A stretch of DNA of 64,000 nucleotides, taken from contig NZ_JADOTW010000021.1 in assembly GCF_015645095.1 (NCBI RefSeq), forward strand, positions 22,088 through 86,087, given 5' to 3'. The notes under the pieces were generated by a model. It was given only the letters and a program-made list of their open reading frames with translations. It was not told the origin of the DNA and searched no databases. The number at the start of each line of letters is the position of its first letter. The stretch's first letter is position 1. This stretch comes from Halomonas sp. 328. GTDB lineage: Bacteria > Pseudomonadota > Gammaproteobacteria > Pseudomonadales > Halomonadaceae. This document shows positions 26,169 to 37,455 of this stretch, in pieces. Made by a program: the position numbers and the translations under genes.

Positions 26169-26198
26169 GCGGGGCGCCCCAGGGCGCCCCGCTCTTTT
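26169..26198 (+). terminator. Intrinsic terminator of the PIN-PhoH gene
   Basis: GCGGGGCGCCC (26169-26179) pairs with GGGCGCCCCGC (26182-26192), followed by TCTTTT. Confidence 0.88.
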
Positions 26199-26232
26199 AT
26201 CTCGACGTGTCATCGCCCAGCCGACCGCCTCA

Positions 26233-26393
26233 GGGCTATTGGAGTTAGCTTTTTGGCCCGGGGCTACCCTGGGGACAGGCCGTCGCGGGGCGCTGTGAAC
26301 CCCTCCCTGGGCGCTACTTTTGCCATCCCTGGCAAAAAACCCCCGCTCCAGCCTGCCCCCAGCGCCCCTGAGCCATTCCAGCTGCGATAGCCC
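26233..26393 (-). repeat. Intergenic stem-loop element, copy 3
   Basis: A 161-bp copy in the opposite orientation to copies 1 and 2, bounded by GGGCTATTGG (26233-26242) and GCGATAGCCC (26384-26393). The 113-bp core at 26257-26369 keeps all pairing blocks, including TTTTGCCA/TGGCAAAA. Its right edge is 87 bp before the ettA start codon. Confidence 0.88.
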
Positions 26394-26480
26394 GTCCGAA
26401 CTTGCCACTGGCTGGCCTTTCCGGGCCCCGGGCACTATCATCGTGCCAGCGAAAAAACCCCTCAACCGAAGTGGCTTTCC

Positions 26481-28142
<1,662 letters not shown>

Positions 28143-28171
28143 GCTTGAAGCTGGAAGCCTGAAGCTGGAAG

Positions 28172-28203
28172 AAACCCCACGACCGCAAGGTCCGTGGGGT
28201 TTT
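28172..28203. terminator. Bidirectional terminator between ettA and lpxL
   Basis: AAACCCCACG (28172-28181) pairs with CGTGGGGTTT (28193-28202). T runs lie on both sides, so it can serve the convergent genes. Flanking AAGCTTGAAGCTGGAAG and its complement TAGCTTCCAGCTTG extend the inverted repeat and form a small repeat family in themselves. Confidence 0.85.
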
Positions 28204-28236
28204 CTCTTCTTCTAGCTTCCAGCTTGACGCGAAGCG

Positions 28237-29130
28237 TCAGTAGAACCCCGGTTCGCCCTCGGGGCGGGTCTTGAAGCGCCGGTGCAGCCACAGGTACTGC
28301 TCCGGGTGCTTGCGGATCGCCTGTTCGATAAAGGCGTTGACCCGGGCCGCATCGGCCACCTCGTCGCCGCTGGGGAAGTTCTCCAGCGGCGGCAGGTACT
28401 CCAGGGTGTAGGTGCGGTTATCCGGGTTGCGGTGGAACATCAGCGGCATCACCGGGGCGCCGGTCATCTTGGCGATCTTGGCAGTGAGCTTGATGGAGGC
28501 GGCATCGATGCCGAAGAAGGGCGCAAAGACGCTGGCATCGCGACCGAAGTCCTGGTCCGGCGAGTACCACACATGGTGGCCCGACTTGATGCGCTTGACC
28601 ACGCCGCGCAGATCGCGGCGATCGATGGCGGCGCCGAAGATCCGCGAACGGGCGCGGGTCATGAAACGCTCGAAGAGGGCGTTATCGTGGGGCCGATAGA
28701 CCACGTCCGCGGGGAAGAACAGCGAGTGCAGGGCCCCCCCCAGGTCCAGGGTGGAGAAGTGGATGCCGATGATCAGCGCGCCCTTGCCCTCGGCCTGGAC
28801 TCGCGCCATATGCTCCTGCCCCTTGAAGGTGACCCGGTGGCGCAGGTGCTCCGGGTCGCGACACCAGCCGGTGGCGGTCTCCAGCAGGCCGATGCCATTG
28901 GCGATGAAGGTCTCGCGCACCAGCGCGGCGCGCTGCGCCTCGTCCAGTTCCGGAAAGCACAGCCGCAGGTTGGTCTCGGTGATATGCCGGCGGCGCCTGG
29001 CCAGCCGCCAGGCCAGCAGGCCGATGCTCTTGCCCAGGGCCAGCTTGAGGCGCCAGGGCAGCCAGGCCCCGAGACGCATGGCGCCGATGCCCAGCCAGGT
29101 GGGCCAGTAGCGGGGGTGGGCGAAGCTCAT
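28237..29130 (-). CDS. lpxL: Lipid A biosynthesis lauroyl/myristoyl acyltransferase
   Basis: A 297-residue inner-membrane acyltransferase of the LpxL/HtrB family that adds a secondary acyl chain to Kdo-lipid A. The catalytic HX4D motif is His124-Asp129 in IGIHFSTLDLGG; an N-terminal hydrophobic helix precedes it. LpxL versus LpxM or LpxP cannot be separated by eye. The start at 29130 (MSFAHPRY) lies at the end of a 12-codon leader ORF and beside a 19-bp inverted repeat that would fold around the ribosome site. Confidence 0.87.
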   Translation of the reverse strand: MSFAHPRYWPTWLGIGAMRLGAWLPWRLKLALGKSIGLLAWRLARRRRHITETNLRLCFPELDEAQRAALVRETFIANGIGLLETATGWCRDPEHLRHRVTFKGQEHMARVQAEGKGALIIGIHFSTLDLGGALHSLFFPADVVYRPHDNALFERFMTRARSRIFGAAIDRRDLRGVVKRIKSGHHVWYSPDQDFGRDASVFAPFFGIDAASIKLTAKIAKMTGAPVMPLMFHRNPDNRTYTLEYLPPLENFPSGDEVADAARVNAFIEQAIRKHPEQYLWLHRRFKTRPEGEPGFY

Positions 29131-29165
29131 TGGGGGACAGACCCCCATTGATGACTCAGATTCAT
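29127..29165 (-). CDS. Candidate 12-codon leader ORF before lpxL
   Basis: An ATG at 29163-29165 with the ribosome site GGAGG eight bases upstream opens a frame encoding MNLSHQWGSVPQ. Its TGA stop (29127-29129) overlaps the lpxL ATG (29128-29130) as ATGA. lpxL has no good ribosome site of its own, so coupling to this leader is plausible. No homology can be judged at this length. Confidence 0.4.
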   Translation of the reverse strand: MNLSHQWGSVPQ

Positions 29166-29211
29166 GCAGAAAGCCTCCAGACTCGCGGGGCCTCAATGGG
29201 GGTCTGTCCCC
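29133..29211. repeat. 19-bp inverted repeat at the lpxL start
   Basis: GGGGACAGACCCCCATTGA (29133-29151) is exactly complementary to 29193-29211. The near arm ends two bases before the lpxL start codon, so the folded leader RNA would include the initiation region. The core GGGGACAGACCCC resembles the repeat between nirB and nirD. Confidence 0.8.
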
Positions 29212-29226
29212 GATTGGCCGGCCAAT

Positions 29227-30327
29227 TCAGTCGCGATTATAGCGTCTCGGGGCCCTCGGCAGCACCCCGGTGAGCAGGGTATAGCTGATGGTGTCGCAGT
29301 GGCGGGCCACCTCGTCCACGCCAAGCACGGTGCCATTGGCTGCCCGGCCCCAGAGCACCACCTCGCTGCCGATCCCCGCCTCGGGAAGCTCGGTGATATC
29401 CACGGTGAGCATGTCCATGGAGACCTTGCCGGCGATGGCGGTGCGCCGGCCATCGACCAGCACCGGGGTGCCATCCACGGCGTGACGATCGTAGCCGTCG
29501 CCATAACCGCAGGCCACCACGCCGATCCGTGCCGGACGCGGCGCCTTCCAGCGACCGGCATAGCCCACCGGCTCGCCGGGAGCCAGCTCGCGCACGGCGA
29601 TGATCTCGGAGCGCAATGTCATCACCGGCTTCAGGCCACGGCTCGCCTCGTTGGCCACCTCGAGGGGATCGCTGCCGTAGAGCATCACCCCGGGGCGATT
29701 CCAGGCCCCGTGGGCCTCGGGATGAGCCAGGGTGGCCGGGGAGTTGGCCAGGCACAGGGGCGCCTTGAGACGTTCGGCCAGGGCCTGCATGCGCAGCAGT
29801 TGGGTCTCGAAATAGGCCGGATGGGCCGCATCGGCGGTGGCGAAGTGGCTCATCAGCAGCCGATCGCCGACCACCCCGGGGGCCGATGCCAGCCGCGCCC
29901 AGGCCGCCTCGGCCTGCTCCGGGGCGAAGCCCAGGCGATGCATGCCGGAGTCCACCTTGAGCCACACCGGGATCGGTCGCTGGGGACGATAGGCGAGCAG
30001 CGCCTCCAGCTGCCAGTCGCTGTGCACGGCGATCCACAGGCCATGGGCATCCACCCGCTCCAGCTCGCCGGCCTCGAAGATCCCCTCCAGCAGCACGATG
30101 GGGGTGGTGATGCCCGCCTCGCGCAAGGTGATGGCCTCCTCGATGCAGGCCACCGCGAAGGCCGGGGCCAGGTCCTCCAGGGCCCGGGCACAGGCCACGG
30201 CCCCATGCCCGTAGGCATCGGCCTTGAGCACCGCCACCGCCTGGCTGTCGGGCGCCAGGTCGCGGGCCAGGCAGTAGTTGTGGCGCAGGGCCTCGAGGTC
30301 GATATCGGCGATCAGGGGACGTGCCAT
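29227..30327 (-). CDS. alr: Alanine racemase
   Basis: A 366-residue PLP enzyme converting L- to D-alanine for peptidoglycan. The PLP lysine is Lys35 in AVLKADAYGHG; the catalytic tyrosine lies in the C-terminal barrel region near GYGDGYDRH. The start at 30327 (MARPLIADID) has GGAG upstream; the in-frame extension of nine residues is not supported. A perfect 14-bp palindrome, ATTGGCCGGCCAAT (29213-29226), touches the stop codon and may act in termination. Confidence 0.94.
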   Translation of the reverse strand: MARPLIADIDLEALRHNYCLARDLAPDSQAVAVLKADAYGHGAVACARALEDLAPAFAVACIEEAITLREAGITTPIVLLEGIFEAGELERVDAHGLWIAVHSDWQLEALLAYRPQRPIPVWLKVDSGMHRLGFAPEQAEAAWARLASAPGVVGDRLLMSHFATADAAHPAYFETQLLRMQALAERLKAPLCLANSPATLAHPEAHGAWNRPGVMLYGSDPLEVANEASRGLKPVMTLRSEIIAVRELAPGEPVGYAGRWKAPRPARIGVVACGYGDGYDRHAVDGTPVLVDGRRTAIAGKVSMDMLTVDITELPEAGIGSEVVLWGRAANGTVLGVDEVARHCDTISYTLLTGVLPRAPRRYNRD

Positions 30328-30515
30328 CGTTGTCTCCGGGGTATTTTTCGGCAACTCGTCGGGAAGGCATGATTATTTGCCAGAAAAGCGCCGATTTCAC
30401 GCCATCTAACCACCAAATATGGCATGAATTTCAATAACTTTATTTGTCATATACCGATCGATCAGAAAGAAGCTCTAACCTGTCGACGAAAGGCGAGTGA
30501 TATCCCCCAACGAAC

Positions 30516-30544
30516 AGGGGGCGACGCCACTGGCGCCGCCCCCT
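30516..30544 (-). terminator. Hairpin after rpoS
   Basis: GGGGGCG pairs with CGCCCCC (30517-30523 with 30537-30543), with an inner CGCC/GGCG stem. It lies just past the rpoS stop on the minus strand. The T tract is poor, so it is a probable rather than certain terminator. Confidence 0.6.
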
Positions 30545-30566
30545 CGGACTCTCGCTACCCCCCGGA

Positions 30567-31544
30567 TCACTCGAAGATGGCGTCCAGGTTCAGGCCCTGC
30601 TTCTCCAGCACCCGGCGCAGTTTCTTCAGGGCCTCCACCTGGATCTGCCGCACCCGCTCCCGGGTCAGGCCGATCTCCTCGCCCACCTCTTCCAGGGTAG
30701 CCGCCTCGTGGCCCCGCAGGCCGAAGCGACGTACCACCACTTCCATCTGCTTGTCGGTGAGCTCCGCCAGCCAGTCGTCGACGTGCTGCTTGACGTCCAC
30801 GTCCAGCAGCCAGGACTCCGGGCCCTGCTCGTTGTCGTCGGCCAGGGTCTCGATCAGCGGCTTGTCGCTCTCGCTGCCCATGGGGTAATCCACCGAGGAG
30901 ACCCGCTCGTTGAGGCCGAGCATCTTCTTCACCGTGGCCACCGGCTTGTCGAGGAAATCGGCGATCTCCTCCGGGGTGGCCTCGTGATCGAGCTTCTGGG
31001 TCAGCTCCCGGGCCGCCCGCAGGTAGATGTTGAGCTCCTTGACCACATGGATCGGCAGGCGGATGGTGCGGGTCTGGTTCATCAGCGCCCGCTCGATGGT
31101 CTGGCGAATCCACCAGGTGGCGTAGGTGGAGAAGCGGAAGCCCCGCTCCGGGTCGAACTTCTCCACGGCGCGGATCAACCCCAGGTTGCCCTCCTCGATC
31201 AGGTCGAGCAGCGACAGGCCCCGGTTGAGGTAACGCCGGGCGATCTTGACCACCAGGCGCAGGTTGGACTCGATCATTCTTGCCCGACCGGCGGGGTCCC
31301 CCGCCTGGGCCAGGCGCCCGAAGTGGACCTCTTCCTCGGGGGTCAGCAGCGGCGAGAAGCCGATCTCGTTGAGGTAGATCTGAGTGGCGTCCAGGCTGTG
31401 ATGGTAGGTGTTCTCCTCACGGCTAAGGGCCTTCTCGAACTCATCGGACGCCTTGTCTTCGTCGACCACCTCCGCATCGTCATCGATGGCCTCGTCGACG
31501 GACTCGATGTCCATGTCCTGCAGATCGCGTTCGAGTATGCTCAT
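30567..31544 (-). CDS. rpoS: RNA polymerase sigma factor RpoS
   Basis: A 325-residue group 2 sigma-70 factor for stationary-phase and stress genes. Region 1.2 starts at [21 protein letters not shown]; region 2 contains the -10 recognition and melting segment [21 protein letters not shown]; region 4 ends with the helix-turn-helix [28 protein letters not shown]. An acidic N-terminal stretch is similar to other RpoS. It follows nlpD by 90 bp, with a GC hairpin (about 31576-31593) in the gap; in other gammaproteobacteria the main rpoS promoter lies inside nlpD. Confidence 0.96.
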   Translation of the reverse strand: MSILERDLQDMDIESVDEAIDDDAEVVDEDKASDEFEKALSREENTYHHSLDATQIYLNEIGFSPLLTPEEEVHFGRLAQAGDPAGRARMIESNLRLVVKIARRYLNRGLSLLDLIEEGNLGLIRAVEKFDPERGFRFSTYATWWIRQTIERALMNQTRTIRLPIHVVKELNIYLRAARELTQKLDHEATPEEIADFLDKPVATVKKMLGLNERVSSVDYPMGSESDKPLIETLADDNEQGPESWLLDVDVKQHVDDWLAELTDKQMEVVVRRFGLRGHEAATLEEVGEEIGLTRERVRQIQVEALKKLRRVLEKQGLNLDAIFE

Positions 31545-31634
31545 AGTGCTACCCCATTCATCAGACCCTGGAACAGTGGCCGCCGAGGGCGGCCGCCTCT
31601 CTATCCATGCTTGTTGTTATAAGGTGCCGCCGCG

Positions 31635-32768
31635 TTAGCGCGACGGCAGGAATGTCAGGGGGTCCTGAGGCTGGCCGTTACGGCGTACCTCGAAGTGCAG
31701 CTTGACCCGGTCGGCGTCGGTATCGCCCATGGTGGCGATCACCTCGCCCGCCTCCACCACGTCGTTCTCGCTGACGCGCAGGCTGTCGTTATGGGCGTAG
31801 GCGCTCAGGTACTCGTCGTTGTGCTTAAGCAGGATCAGGTTGCCATAGCCCCTGACGCCGCTGCCCGCATAGACCACGATCCCCGGCCCGGCTGCCTTGA
31901 CAGGTTGCCCCTTTTGTCCGGCGATATCAATGCCGGCGGTGATGTTGCCCCCATCACCGAAGCTGCCCACCAGCTCGCCCTCCGCCGGCCACTGCCAGGG
32001 CACCTCGGCCACCGGCGTATAGGTGCGCTGACCATTGCGGCTGGCCGGGGCGGCCTCCTCGGCCGGGGCGGCGGCCGCTTCCCGGGAGTCAGTATCCACC
32101 GGGGCTGATGACGATTCGGTGTCGGCAACCTCACGAGCCCCAGTATCCCGACTCTCGGCGCGGGGGCTCTCAACGGCGGGCTCACGGCTCGCCGTCTCCT
32201 GGGCCTGGCGCGCCTCGCGCTCCGCCAGGTCGCGCTCGCTGAGGCGACCATCGGCCCCCGGGCTCTCGGGGTTGACGACCGGACCGGGAGCCGCCGTCTC
32301 GGCCTCGGCCACCTGGCCGGCCGCCGCTACCGCTTCACCCTCCAGGGGCGTGGCGCTCAGCTGCCGATTGCGTTCGATGGCGGACTCGTCCGGGGCCAGC
32401 CAGTCCAGATCGCGATCCGCCGGGGCCTCGCCCAGGGGCGTGACCTGAACGCCGCGGGCCGGCGTTGCCTCGGCGCTGCCGGCCAGGGCCTGCCCCGTCT
32501 CACCACTGCCCAGGCGCAGCTGCTGCCCGGGCTGCAGCAGGTAGGGCGGGCCGATCTGGTTGAGTCGCGCCAGCTCGCGATAATCCATGTCGTGGCGCCA
32601 GGCGATGCCATAGAGGGTATCGCCGGGCTCCACGGTGTAGCTGGCGGGCGCCGTGGCTTCCCGAGCCACCGAGAGATCACGCACGGAAACCTGACCCCCG
32701 GGCTGCTGCTGGGCGGCACAGCCCGCCATGGCCAGGGCCACCGCCGATACCAAGAGTGCCTTACGCAT
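31635..32768 (-). CDS. nlpD: NlpD-type lipoprotein, amidase activator
   Basis: A 377-residue outer-membrane lipoprotein. Signal peptide with lipobox LAMAGC (Cys17), a LysM domain (about 43-88, YTVEPGDTLYGIAWRHD), a long low-complexity linker, and a C-terminal LytM domain. The metal ligands of active M23 enzymes are lost (GITAGIDI and KLHFEVR lack the usual histidines), fitting NlpD, which activates AmiC instead of cutting. The ATG at 32768 shares one base with the stop of the DUF368 gene; AGGAGG is upstream. Confidence 0.93.
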   Translation of the reverse strand: MRKALLVSAVALAMAGCAAQQQPGGQVSVRDLSVAREATAPASYTVEPGDTLYGIAWRHDMDYRELARLNQIGPPYLLQPGQQLRLGSGETGQALAGSAEATPARGVQVTPLGEAPADRDLDWLAPDESAIERNRQLSATPLEGEAVAAAGQVAEAETAAPGPVVNPESPGADGRLSERDLAEREARQAQETASREPAVESPRAESRDTGAREVADTESSSAPVDTDSREAAAAPAEEAAPASRNGQRTYTPVAEVPWQWPAEGELVGSFGDGGNITAGIDIAGQKGQPVKAAGPGIVVYAGSGVRGYGNLILLKHNDEYLSAYAHNDSLRVSENDVVEAGEVIATMGDTDADRVKLHFEVRRNGQPQDPLTFLPSR

Positions 32769-33709
32769 CAATGTCCTCCTTGGGGTGCCCGGGATCCGGC
32801 CTGTCGGCTGATCACCAGCACCAGAATCAAGCCTGCCAGCATCAGCGCCAGCACGGGGACGAGCTGGGCCGATTCGCCGGTGAGCAGGGCATAGTCATGG
32901 GGCAGCAGGTAGCGATAATCCAGGGGGATCATCTGCTCCGCCGGCCCGAGTTGGTAACGCACCAGTTCCCGCCACGGCCAGAGCAGCGGCAGGGAACCGA
33001 CGATAAAACCGATCATCAGCTGCAGGGTGCCGGTCCGGGCATGGTGCAGCAACCAGGAGAGCAGCCGCGAGAAGAAGAACAGCCCCAGTACGCAGCCCAC
33101 CCCGAACTGGGCGATCAGCGCCAGATCGAAGCCCTTGATGCCCTCCATCACGGTGGCATAGAGCCCCATGGTCAGCAGCAGGAAGCTGCCCGAGAGCCCC
33201 GGCAGCAGCAGGGCGCTGATGGCGATGGCACCGGCCACCACCAGCATCAGCGACTCCGCCCCCAGCTCCGCCACCAGGGGCATCAGCCCCGGCAGGGCCC
33301 GGGCCAGCAGCAGGCCACCGATCAGCGGCAACACATGCCAGAGGCGCCAGTTCGTCAGGCTACGACTGACCACCAGGGCCGAGGCGGCGACCAGGCCGAA
33401 GAAGAAGGCATCCAGCAGCAGCGGATGGGCCTCCAGCAGCCAGGTGACCAGGTGCGCCACGCTGACCAGGCTGATGCCGATGCCCAGCAGCAAGGGCACC
33501 ACGAAGGTCAGGTTGAGGTGCAGCGCCAGGCCGCTCAGGCCGCCGCGGCGCCAGGCGCCGAAGGCGCTGGGGCCGAACTGCTTGATGGTATGGATCAGCT
33601 CCTCGTAGATGCCGGTGACGAAGGCGATGGTGCCTCCGGATACCCCGGGCACCGCATCGGCGGCGCCCATGCCGGCCCCCTTGAGGAAAACGCTAGCCTT
33701 GAACTTCAA
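32768..33709 (-). CDS. DUF368 membrane protein, likely undecaprenyl-phosphate translocase
   Basis: A 313-residue protein with about nine membrane helices and the DUF368 signature MGAADAVPGVSGGTIAFVTGIYEELI near the N-terminus, repeated in weaker form at ALLLPGLSGSFLLLTMGLY. DUF368 proteins have been reported to return undecaprenyl phosphate to the cytoplasmic face, with a stronger role at alkaline pH. The start is a TTG at 33707-33709 overlapping the pcm stop (TTGA), with AAGGAG upstream. The stop shares a base with the nlpD start, so it is embedded in the operon. Confidence 0.87.
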   Translation of the reverse strand: MKFKASVFLKGAGMGAADAVPGVSGGTIAFVTGIYEELIHTIKQFGPSAFGAWRRGGLSGLALHLNLTFVVPLLLGIGISLVSVAHLVTWLLEAHPLLLDAFFFGLVAASALVVSRSLTNWRLWHVLPLIGGLLLARALPGLMPLVAELGAESLMLVVAGAIAISALLLPGLSGSFLLLTMGLYATVMEGIKGFDLALIAQFGVGCVLGLFFFSRLLSWLLHHARTGTLQLMIGFIVGSLPLLWPWRELVRYQLGPAEQMIPLDYRYLLPHDYALLTGESAQLVPVLALMLAGLILVLVISRQAGSRAPQGGH

Positions 33710-34371
33710 CGAATGACTCCTTCCAGTAGCGGCACGAAGCGAACCCGCTCGAGCCGCCGGTAATCGTAACCCTGCCCCTGGCGCTGAACCCGGGTCAACC
33801 ACTGCTGGCCATCGCGCTCCTCCAGGGGCGCGATCAGCACCCCGCCCTCGGTCAGCTGTTCCAGCAGCGCCTCGGGCAACTCGCTGGCGCAGGCAGTGAG
33901 CAGGATCACATCGAAGGGCGCCGCCTCCGGCCAGCCGTGGCCGCCATCGGCCAGGCGCAGGTGCGTGTTATGGGCCCCGAGCCGCCGCAGTCGCCCCGCG
34001 GCGCGGCGGTGCAGGGCGGCGATGCGCTCCACCGACCACACCTCGGGCACCAGCCGCGCCAGGATCAGGGTCTGGTAGCCGGAGCCGGTGCCGATCTCCA
34101 GCACCCGCCGTGGTGACTCATTGACCACCAGTTCGCTCATGCGTGCCACCATCCCCGGCTGGGAGAGCGTCTGGCCATGGCCGATGGGCAGGGCGGTATC
34201 CTCGTAGGCCCGATGGGCCAGGGCCTCGTCGAGGAACAGGTGGCGCGGCTCGGCGGCCATCACCTCCAGCACCCGGGGCTCCTCGATGCCGGCCCGGGCC
34301 AGGCGCCGCGCCAGGCGGTCCCGGGTGCGCTGGGAGGTCATGCCGATACCGCGCAGGTCAAGCGAGTGCAT
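33706..34371 (-). CDS. pcm: Protein-L-isoaspartate O-methyltransferase
   Basis: A 221-residue SAM-dependent repair enzyme that methylates isoaspartyl residues in aged proteins. Motifs: the substrate loop [15 protein letters not shown] and the SAM-binding [18 protein letters not shown]. The ATG at 34371 overlaps surE by 14 bp as in E. coli; an alternative ATG at 34341 has no ribosome site. It sits between surE and the DUF368 gene. Confidence 0.93.
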   Translation of the reverse strand: MHSLDLRGIGMTSQRTRDRLARRLARAGIEEPRVLEVMAAEPRHLFLDEALAHRAYEDTALPIGHGQTLSQPGMVARMSELVVNESPRRVLEIGTGSGYQTLILARLVPEVWSVERIAALHRRAAGRLRRLGAHNTHLRLADGGHGWPEAAPFDVILLTACASELPEALLEQLTEGGVLIAPLEERDGQQWLTRVQRQGQGYDYRRLERVRFVPLLEGVIR

Positions 34372-35104
34372 CCAGCCAGCCTCGTACGTCAGCCAGGGCC
34401 GCATGCCGGGTCAGGTCGGTCTGCAGCGGCGTGATGGAGACATAGCCCGCCTCCACGGCGGCGAAATCGGTATCGGGGCCATCGTCGGCGCTCTCCCCCA
34501 CGGCGGCGATCCAGTAGCGCTCGCGGCCTCGGGGGTCCTGCACCCGCAACGGGCGGGCGGCGGGACCACGAAAGCCCAGCCGGGTCACCTTGAAGCCCTG
34601 GATCTCGCTCCAGGGCCGGTCCGGCACATTGACATTGAGCAGGCTGCGCGGCGGCAGCGACAGGGTGTCGGCGGCATTGACCAGGCTCGCCGCCACCCGG
34701 CCGGCGGTCTCGAAATGGCGATGGCCCACCAGCGACATGGCGATGGCCGGCATGCCCAGGTTGCGCCCCTCCATGGCCGCCGCCACGGTGCCGGAATAGA
34801 GGACGTCGTCGCCCAGGTTGGCGCCATGGTTGATGCCGGAGATCACCAGGTCCGGGGTCTCCTCCCAGAGGTCGCTGACCCCCAGGTAGACGCAGTCCGC
34901 CGGGGTGCCGTCGACGCTGTAGAAGCCGTTGTCCAGGGCATTGAGGGCCAGCGGTCGAGTCAGGGTCAGGGAGTTGCTGGCCCCGCTCTTGTCGCGATCC
35001 GGGGCCACCACCCGCAGCCTGGCCAGGCCGGTCAGGGCGTCATGCAGGGCGCGCAGCCCCGGGGCATGGACGCCATCGTCATTGGAGAGCAGCAGTCGTC
35101 GCAT
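34358..35104 (-). CDS. surE: 5'/3'-nucleotidase SurE
   Basis: A 248-residue metal-dependent phosphatase acting on nucleoside monophosphates and polyphosphate. Metal ligands Asp9 and Asp10 are in [11 protein letters not shown], with the SGASNSLT loop and the [25 protein letters not shown] block downstream. Length is standard. It is expressed with pcm and the rest of the rpoS-linked operon. Confidence 0.96.
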   Translation of the reverse strand: MRRLLLSNDDGVHAPGLRALHDALTGLARLRVVAPDRDKSGASNSLTLTRPLALNALDNGFYSVDGTPADCVYLGVSDLWEETPDLVISGINHGANLGDDVLYSGTVAAAMEGRNLGMPAIAMSLVGHRHFETAGRVAASLVNAADTLSLPPRSLLNVNVPDRPWSEIQGFKVTRLGFRGPAARPLRVQDPRGRERYWIAAVGESADDGPDTDFAAVEAGYVSITPLQTDLTRHAALADVRGWLDALA

Positions 35105-35168
35105 CCTGGGTCCTCGTCTTGTCCGCCGACTGAGCGGATGATACGTCCGGCGAAATGCCGCCGGGAGC

Positions 35169-36218
35169 TTAAAGGGTCGGGTGACTGATCAATTCCCGCA
35201 GCACGGCGGTGGCGAAACCACCCCGGGGCAGGTCGAAGGCGAGCCAGACGCCGCCCGCATCGCGCTGCAGGCTGGGATTGCCCAGGCGCAGGCGCAGGGC
35301 GCGCCGCCCCAGGCTCACCCCGGCGGCCTCGAGGCCGGCGCAGAGCGCCGGCGCCAGCGTCGTCAGGGCCTGCTCATACTCGGCCGCCTGGTCGCCACTG
35401 CCCAGGCGCCCCTTGCCCCAGAGCACGCCGCTGGGGTGCAGGTCGAGGCGTTCGGCCCGGGCCAGAAGCTCCTCGTCCGGCGTCTCCACCAGGAACTGGC
35501 TGGCGGTGCCGTCCAGGATCACCAGCTCGCCGGGCAGCGGCCGGGCCCAGTTGCCCTCGGCGATGCGCCTGGCCAGCAACTGGTTGAAGAGGTAGCTGCG
35601 CGTCGCGGAGAGCAGCAGGCCTTCGGGATCGGCACGCTTGCGCCAGCCGCGCGCCAACAGGGCCTCGGCGCGCCCCAGGTTGCGCCCCTCGTGGCCGAAG
35701 CGCTGGGGGCCGAAGTAGTTGGGCACGCCCTGCTCGATCAGCGCCTGCCAGCGGGCATCGAAGTCGGCGGCCTCGCAGGCCTCGCCGGTGAGGCGCAGGC
35801 GGAAGCGGTTGCCCTTGTGCACTCCGCGCTTGAGCTTGCGGGGATGACGGTGGTATTCCAGCAGCCTCACCGGGGTCTCCCCCAGGCGCGCTTCCAGGTC
35901 TTCCGGCGCCTCGCGGCCCGGCAGATGCACCGAGAGCCATTGGCGGGTCACCGCCTGGCGATCCTTGAGGCCGGCGTAGCCGATGTCCCGGGGCCGCACC
36001 TCGCAGGCCCGGGCCAGGCGCTTGACCAGCTCCGGGGTGGTCAGGTCGCGCTTCTCCACCCACAGCCAGAGGTGCTCGCCCTGCCCTTCCGGGGCGAAGT
36101 CGAGCAGTTCCTCCACCAGGAAGGCCTCGGGAGTGGCGCGATATTCCCCCGGCGGCGGCGTGCCGAAGCGTGCCTCCAGGACCCGCGGCCAGTTCGGCGG
36201 CCAGTGGATCTCGCTCAT
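35169..36218 (-). CDS. truD: tRNA pseudouridine(13) synthase TruD
   Basis: A 349-residue enzyme making pseudouridine 13 in tRNA-Glu. The catalytic aspartate is Asp86 in [14 protein letters not shown]. Other TruD motifs, such as [18 protein letters not shown], are intact. Its ATG overlaps the ispF stop by 4 bp (ATGA). Confidence 0.96.
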   Translation of the reverse strand: MSEIHWPPNWPRVLEARFGTPPPGEYRATPEAFLVEELLDFAPEGQGEHLWLWVEKRDLTTPELVKRLARACEVRPRDIGYAGLKDRQAVTRQWLSVHLPGREAPEDLEARLGETPVRLLEYHRHPRKLKRGVHKGNRFRLRLTGEACEAADFDARWQALIEQGVPNYFGPQRFGHEGRNLGRAEALLARGWRKRADPEGLLLSATRSYLFNQLLARRIAEGNWARPLPGELVILDGTASQFLVETPDEELLARAERLDLHPSGVLWGKGRLGSGDQAAEYEQALTTLAPALCAGLEAAGVSLGRRALRLRLGNPSLQRDAGGVWLAFDLPRGGFATAVLRELISHPTL

Positions 36219-36697
36219 GCCTGGCGTTCCAGCAGCACCACCGCCTCGGCGGCGATGCCTTCGCCGCGACCGGTGAAACCGAGCCGCTCGGTGGTGGTGG
36301 CCTTGAGGTTGATGGCGTCCCGGGGCGAGTCCAGGTCCTCGACCAGGTGGTCCACCATGGCCGCCAGGTGGGGCGCCATCTTGGGGGCCTGGGCGATCAG
36401 GGTGGCGTCCAGGTTGCCGAGCCGGTAGCCGGCCTCCGTCACCAGGCGATGGACGTGGCGCAGCAGGTCGCGGCTATCGGCGCCGGCCCAGGCAGCATCG
36501 GTGTCGGGGAAGTGGCGACCGATATCGCCCAGGGCGCAGGCGCCGAGCAGGGCATCGCAGATGGCATGCAGCAGCACATCGCCGTCGGAGTGGGCCACGA
36601 AGCCGTGATCGAAGGGGATGCGTACCCCGCCCAGCATCAGGTGGTCGCCCTCGCCGAAGCGGTGGACATCGAAGCCGTGGCCGATTCTCAGGCGCAT
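36215..36697 (-). CDS. ispF: 2-C-methyl-D-erythritol 2,4-cyclodiphosphate synthase
   Basis: A 160-residue trimeric enzyme of the MEP isoprenoid pathway. Zinc ligands Asp10, His12 and His44 are visible in GHGFDVHRF and [10 protein letters not shown]; the later [20 protein letters not shown] segment is diagnostic. It shares one base with the ispD stop and overlaps truD by 4 bp. Confidence 0.97.
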   Translation of the reverse strand: MRLRIGHGFDVHRFGEGDHLMLGGVRIPFDHGFVAHSDGDVLLHAICDALLGACALGDIGRHFPDTDAAWAGADSRDLLRHVHRLVTEAGYRLGNLDATLIAQAPKMAPHLAAMVDHLVEDLDSPRDAINLKATTTERLGFTGRGEGIAAEAVVLLERQA

Positions 36698-37455
36698 CAG
36701 GTGGACTCTCCGGGGTTGCCAAAAGGGTTGCGATCAGAATTGCGATAAGGGTGGCGACTGGTCTCGTCCTGGGCGGCGAGGATCCACCCCGCCAGGCTCA
36801 GGTCGTCGGGATGGGTGACCTTGAGGTTGTCGCGGCGCCCGTTCACCAGGCGCGGCGCCAGGCCCAGGGCCTCCACCGCCGAGGCCTCGTCGGTGATCAC
36901 CACGCCCTGGGCCCGGGCCGCCTCGAGGGCACGACTCAGCAGCCCGTAAGCGAAGCCCTGGGGAGTCAGGGCGTGCCAGAGGCCGTCCCGGGGCTCGGTG
37001 GCACGGATATGGCCCCGGCCATCGTCGCGCTTCATGGTGTCGGCCACCGGCGCGGCGAGGATGGCCCCGGCGGGCGATGCCAGGGCGGCGTCTCGGAGCC
37101 GGTGCAGGTCATCGACGGTGACGCAGGGGCGAGCCACGTCGTGGACCAGCACCAGGTCGTCGGCGTCGGCCTCGGCGGCGATGGCCGTCAGGGCGCCGCC
37201 GACGCTATCCACCCGCTCGGCGCCGCCGGGGCTGCGCCGCCAGTCGGCGAAGGGCACCCAGCGGGGATCGAACCAGGCATCGTCGGGATCGAGGCAGAGG
37301 CAGAGCCGCGCCTCGGGGAAGGCCTGGTGCAGCCGCGCCAGGGTACAGGCCAGGATCGGCTGGCCGGCCAGTTCCAGGTACTGCTTGGGACGGTCCGCAC
37401 CCATGCGTTTCCCCTGCCCGGCGGCGGGCACGATCAGCCAGAGGCGACGGCTCAT
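36697..37455 (-). CDS. ispD: 2-C-methyl-D-erythritol 4-phosphate cytidylyltransferase
   Basis: A 252-residue MEP-pathway enzyme forming CDP-methylerythritol. The CTP-binding loop [18 protein letters not shown] and the VHDVARPCV segment are intact. The last 20 residues, rich in Asn, Arg and Pro, extend past the usual end. The start overlaps the ftsB stop by 4 bp. Confidence 0.96.
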   Translation of the reverse strand: MSRRLWLIVPAAGQGKRMGADRPKQYLELAGQPILACTLARLHQAFPEARLCLCLDPDDAWFDPRWVPFADWRRSPGGAERVDSVGGALTAIAAEADADDLVLVHDVARPCVTVDDLHRLRDAALASPAGAILAAPVADTMKRDDGRGHIRATEPRDGLWHALTPQGFAYGLLSRALEAARAQGVVITDEASAVEALGLAPRLVNGRRDNLKVTHPDDLSLAGWILAAQDETSRHPYRNSDRNPFGNPGEST

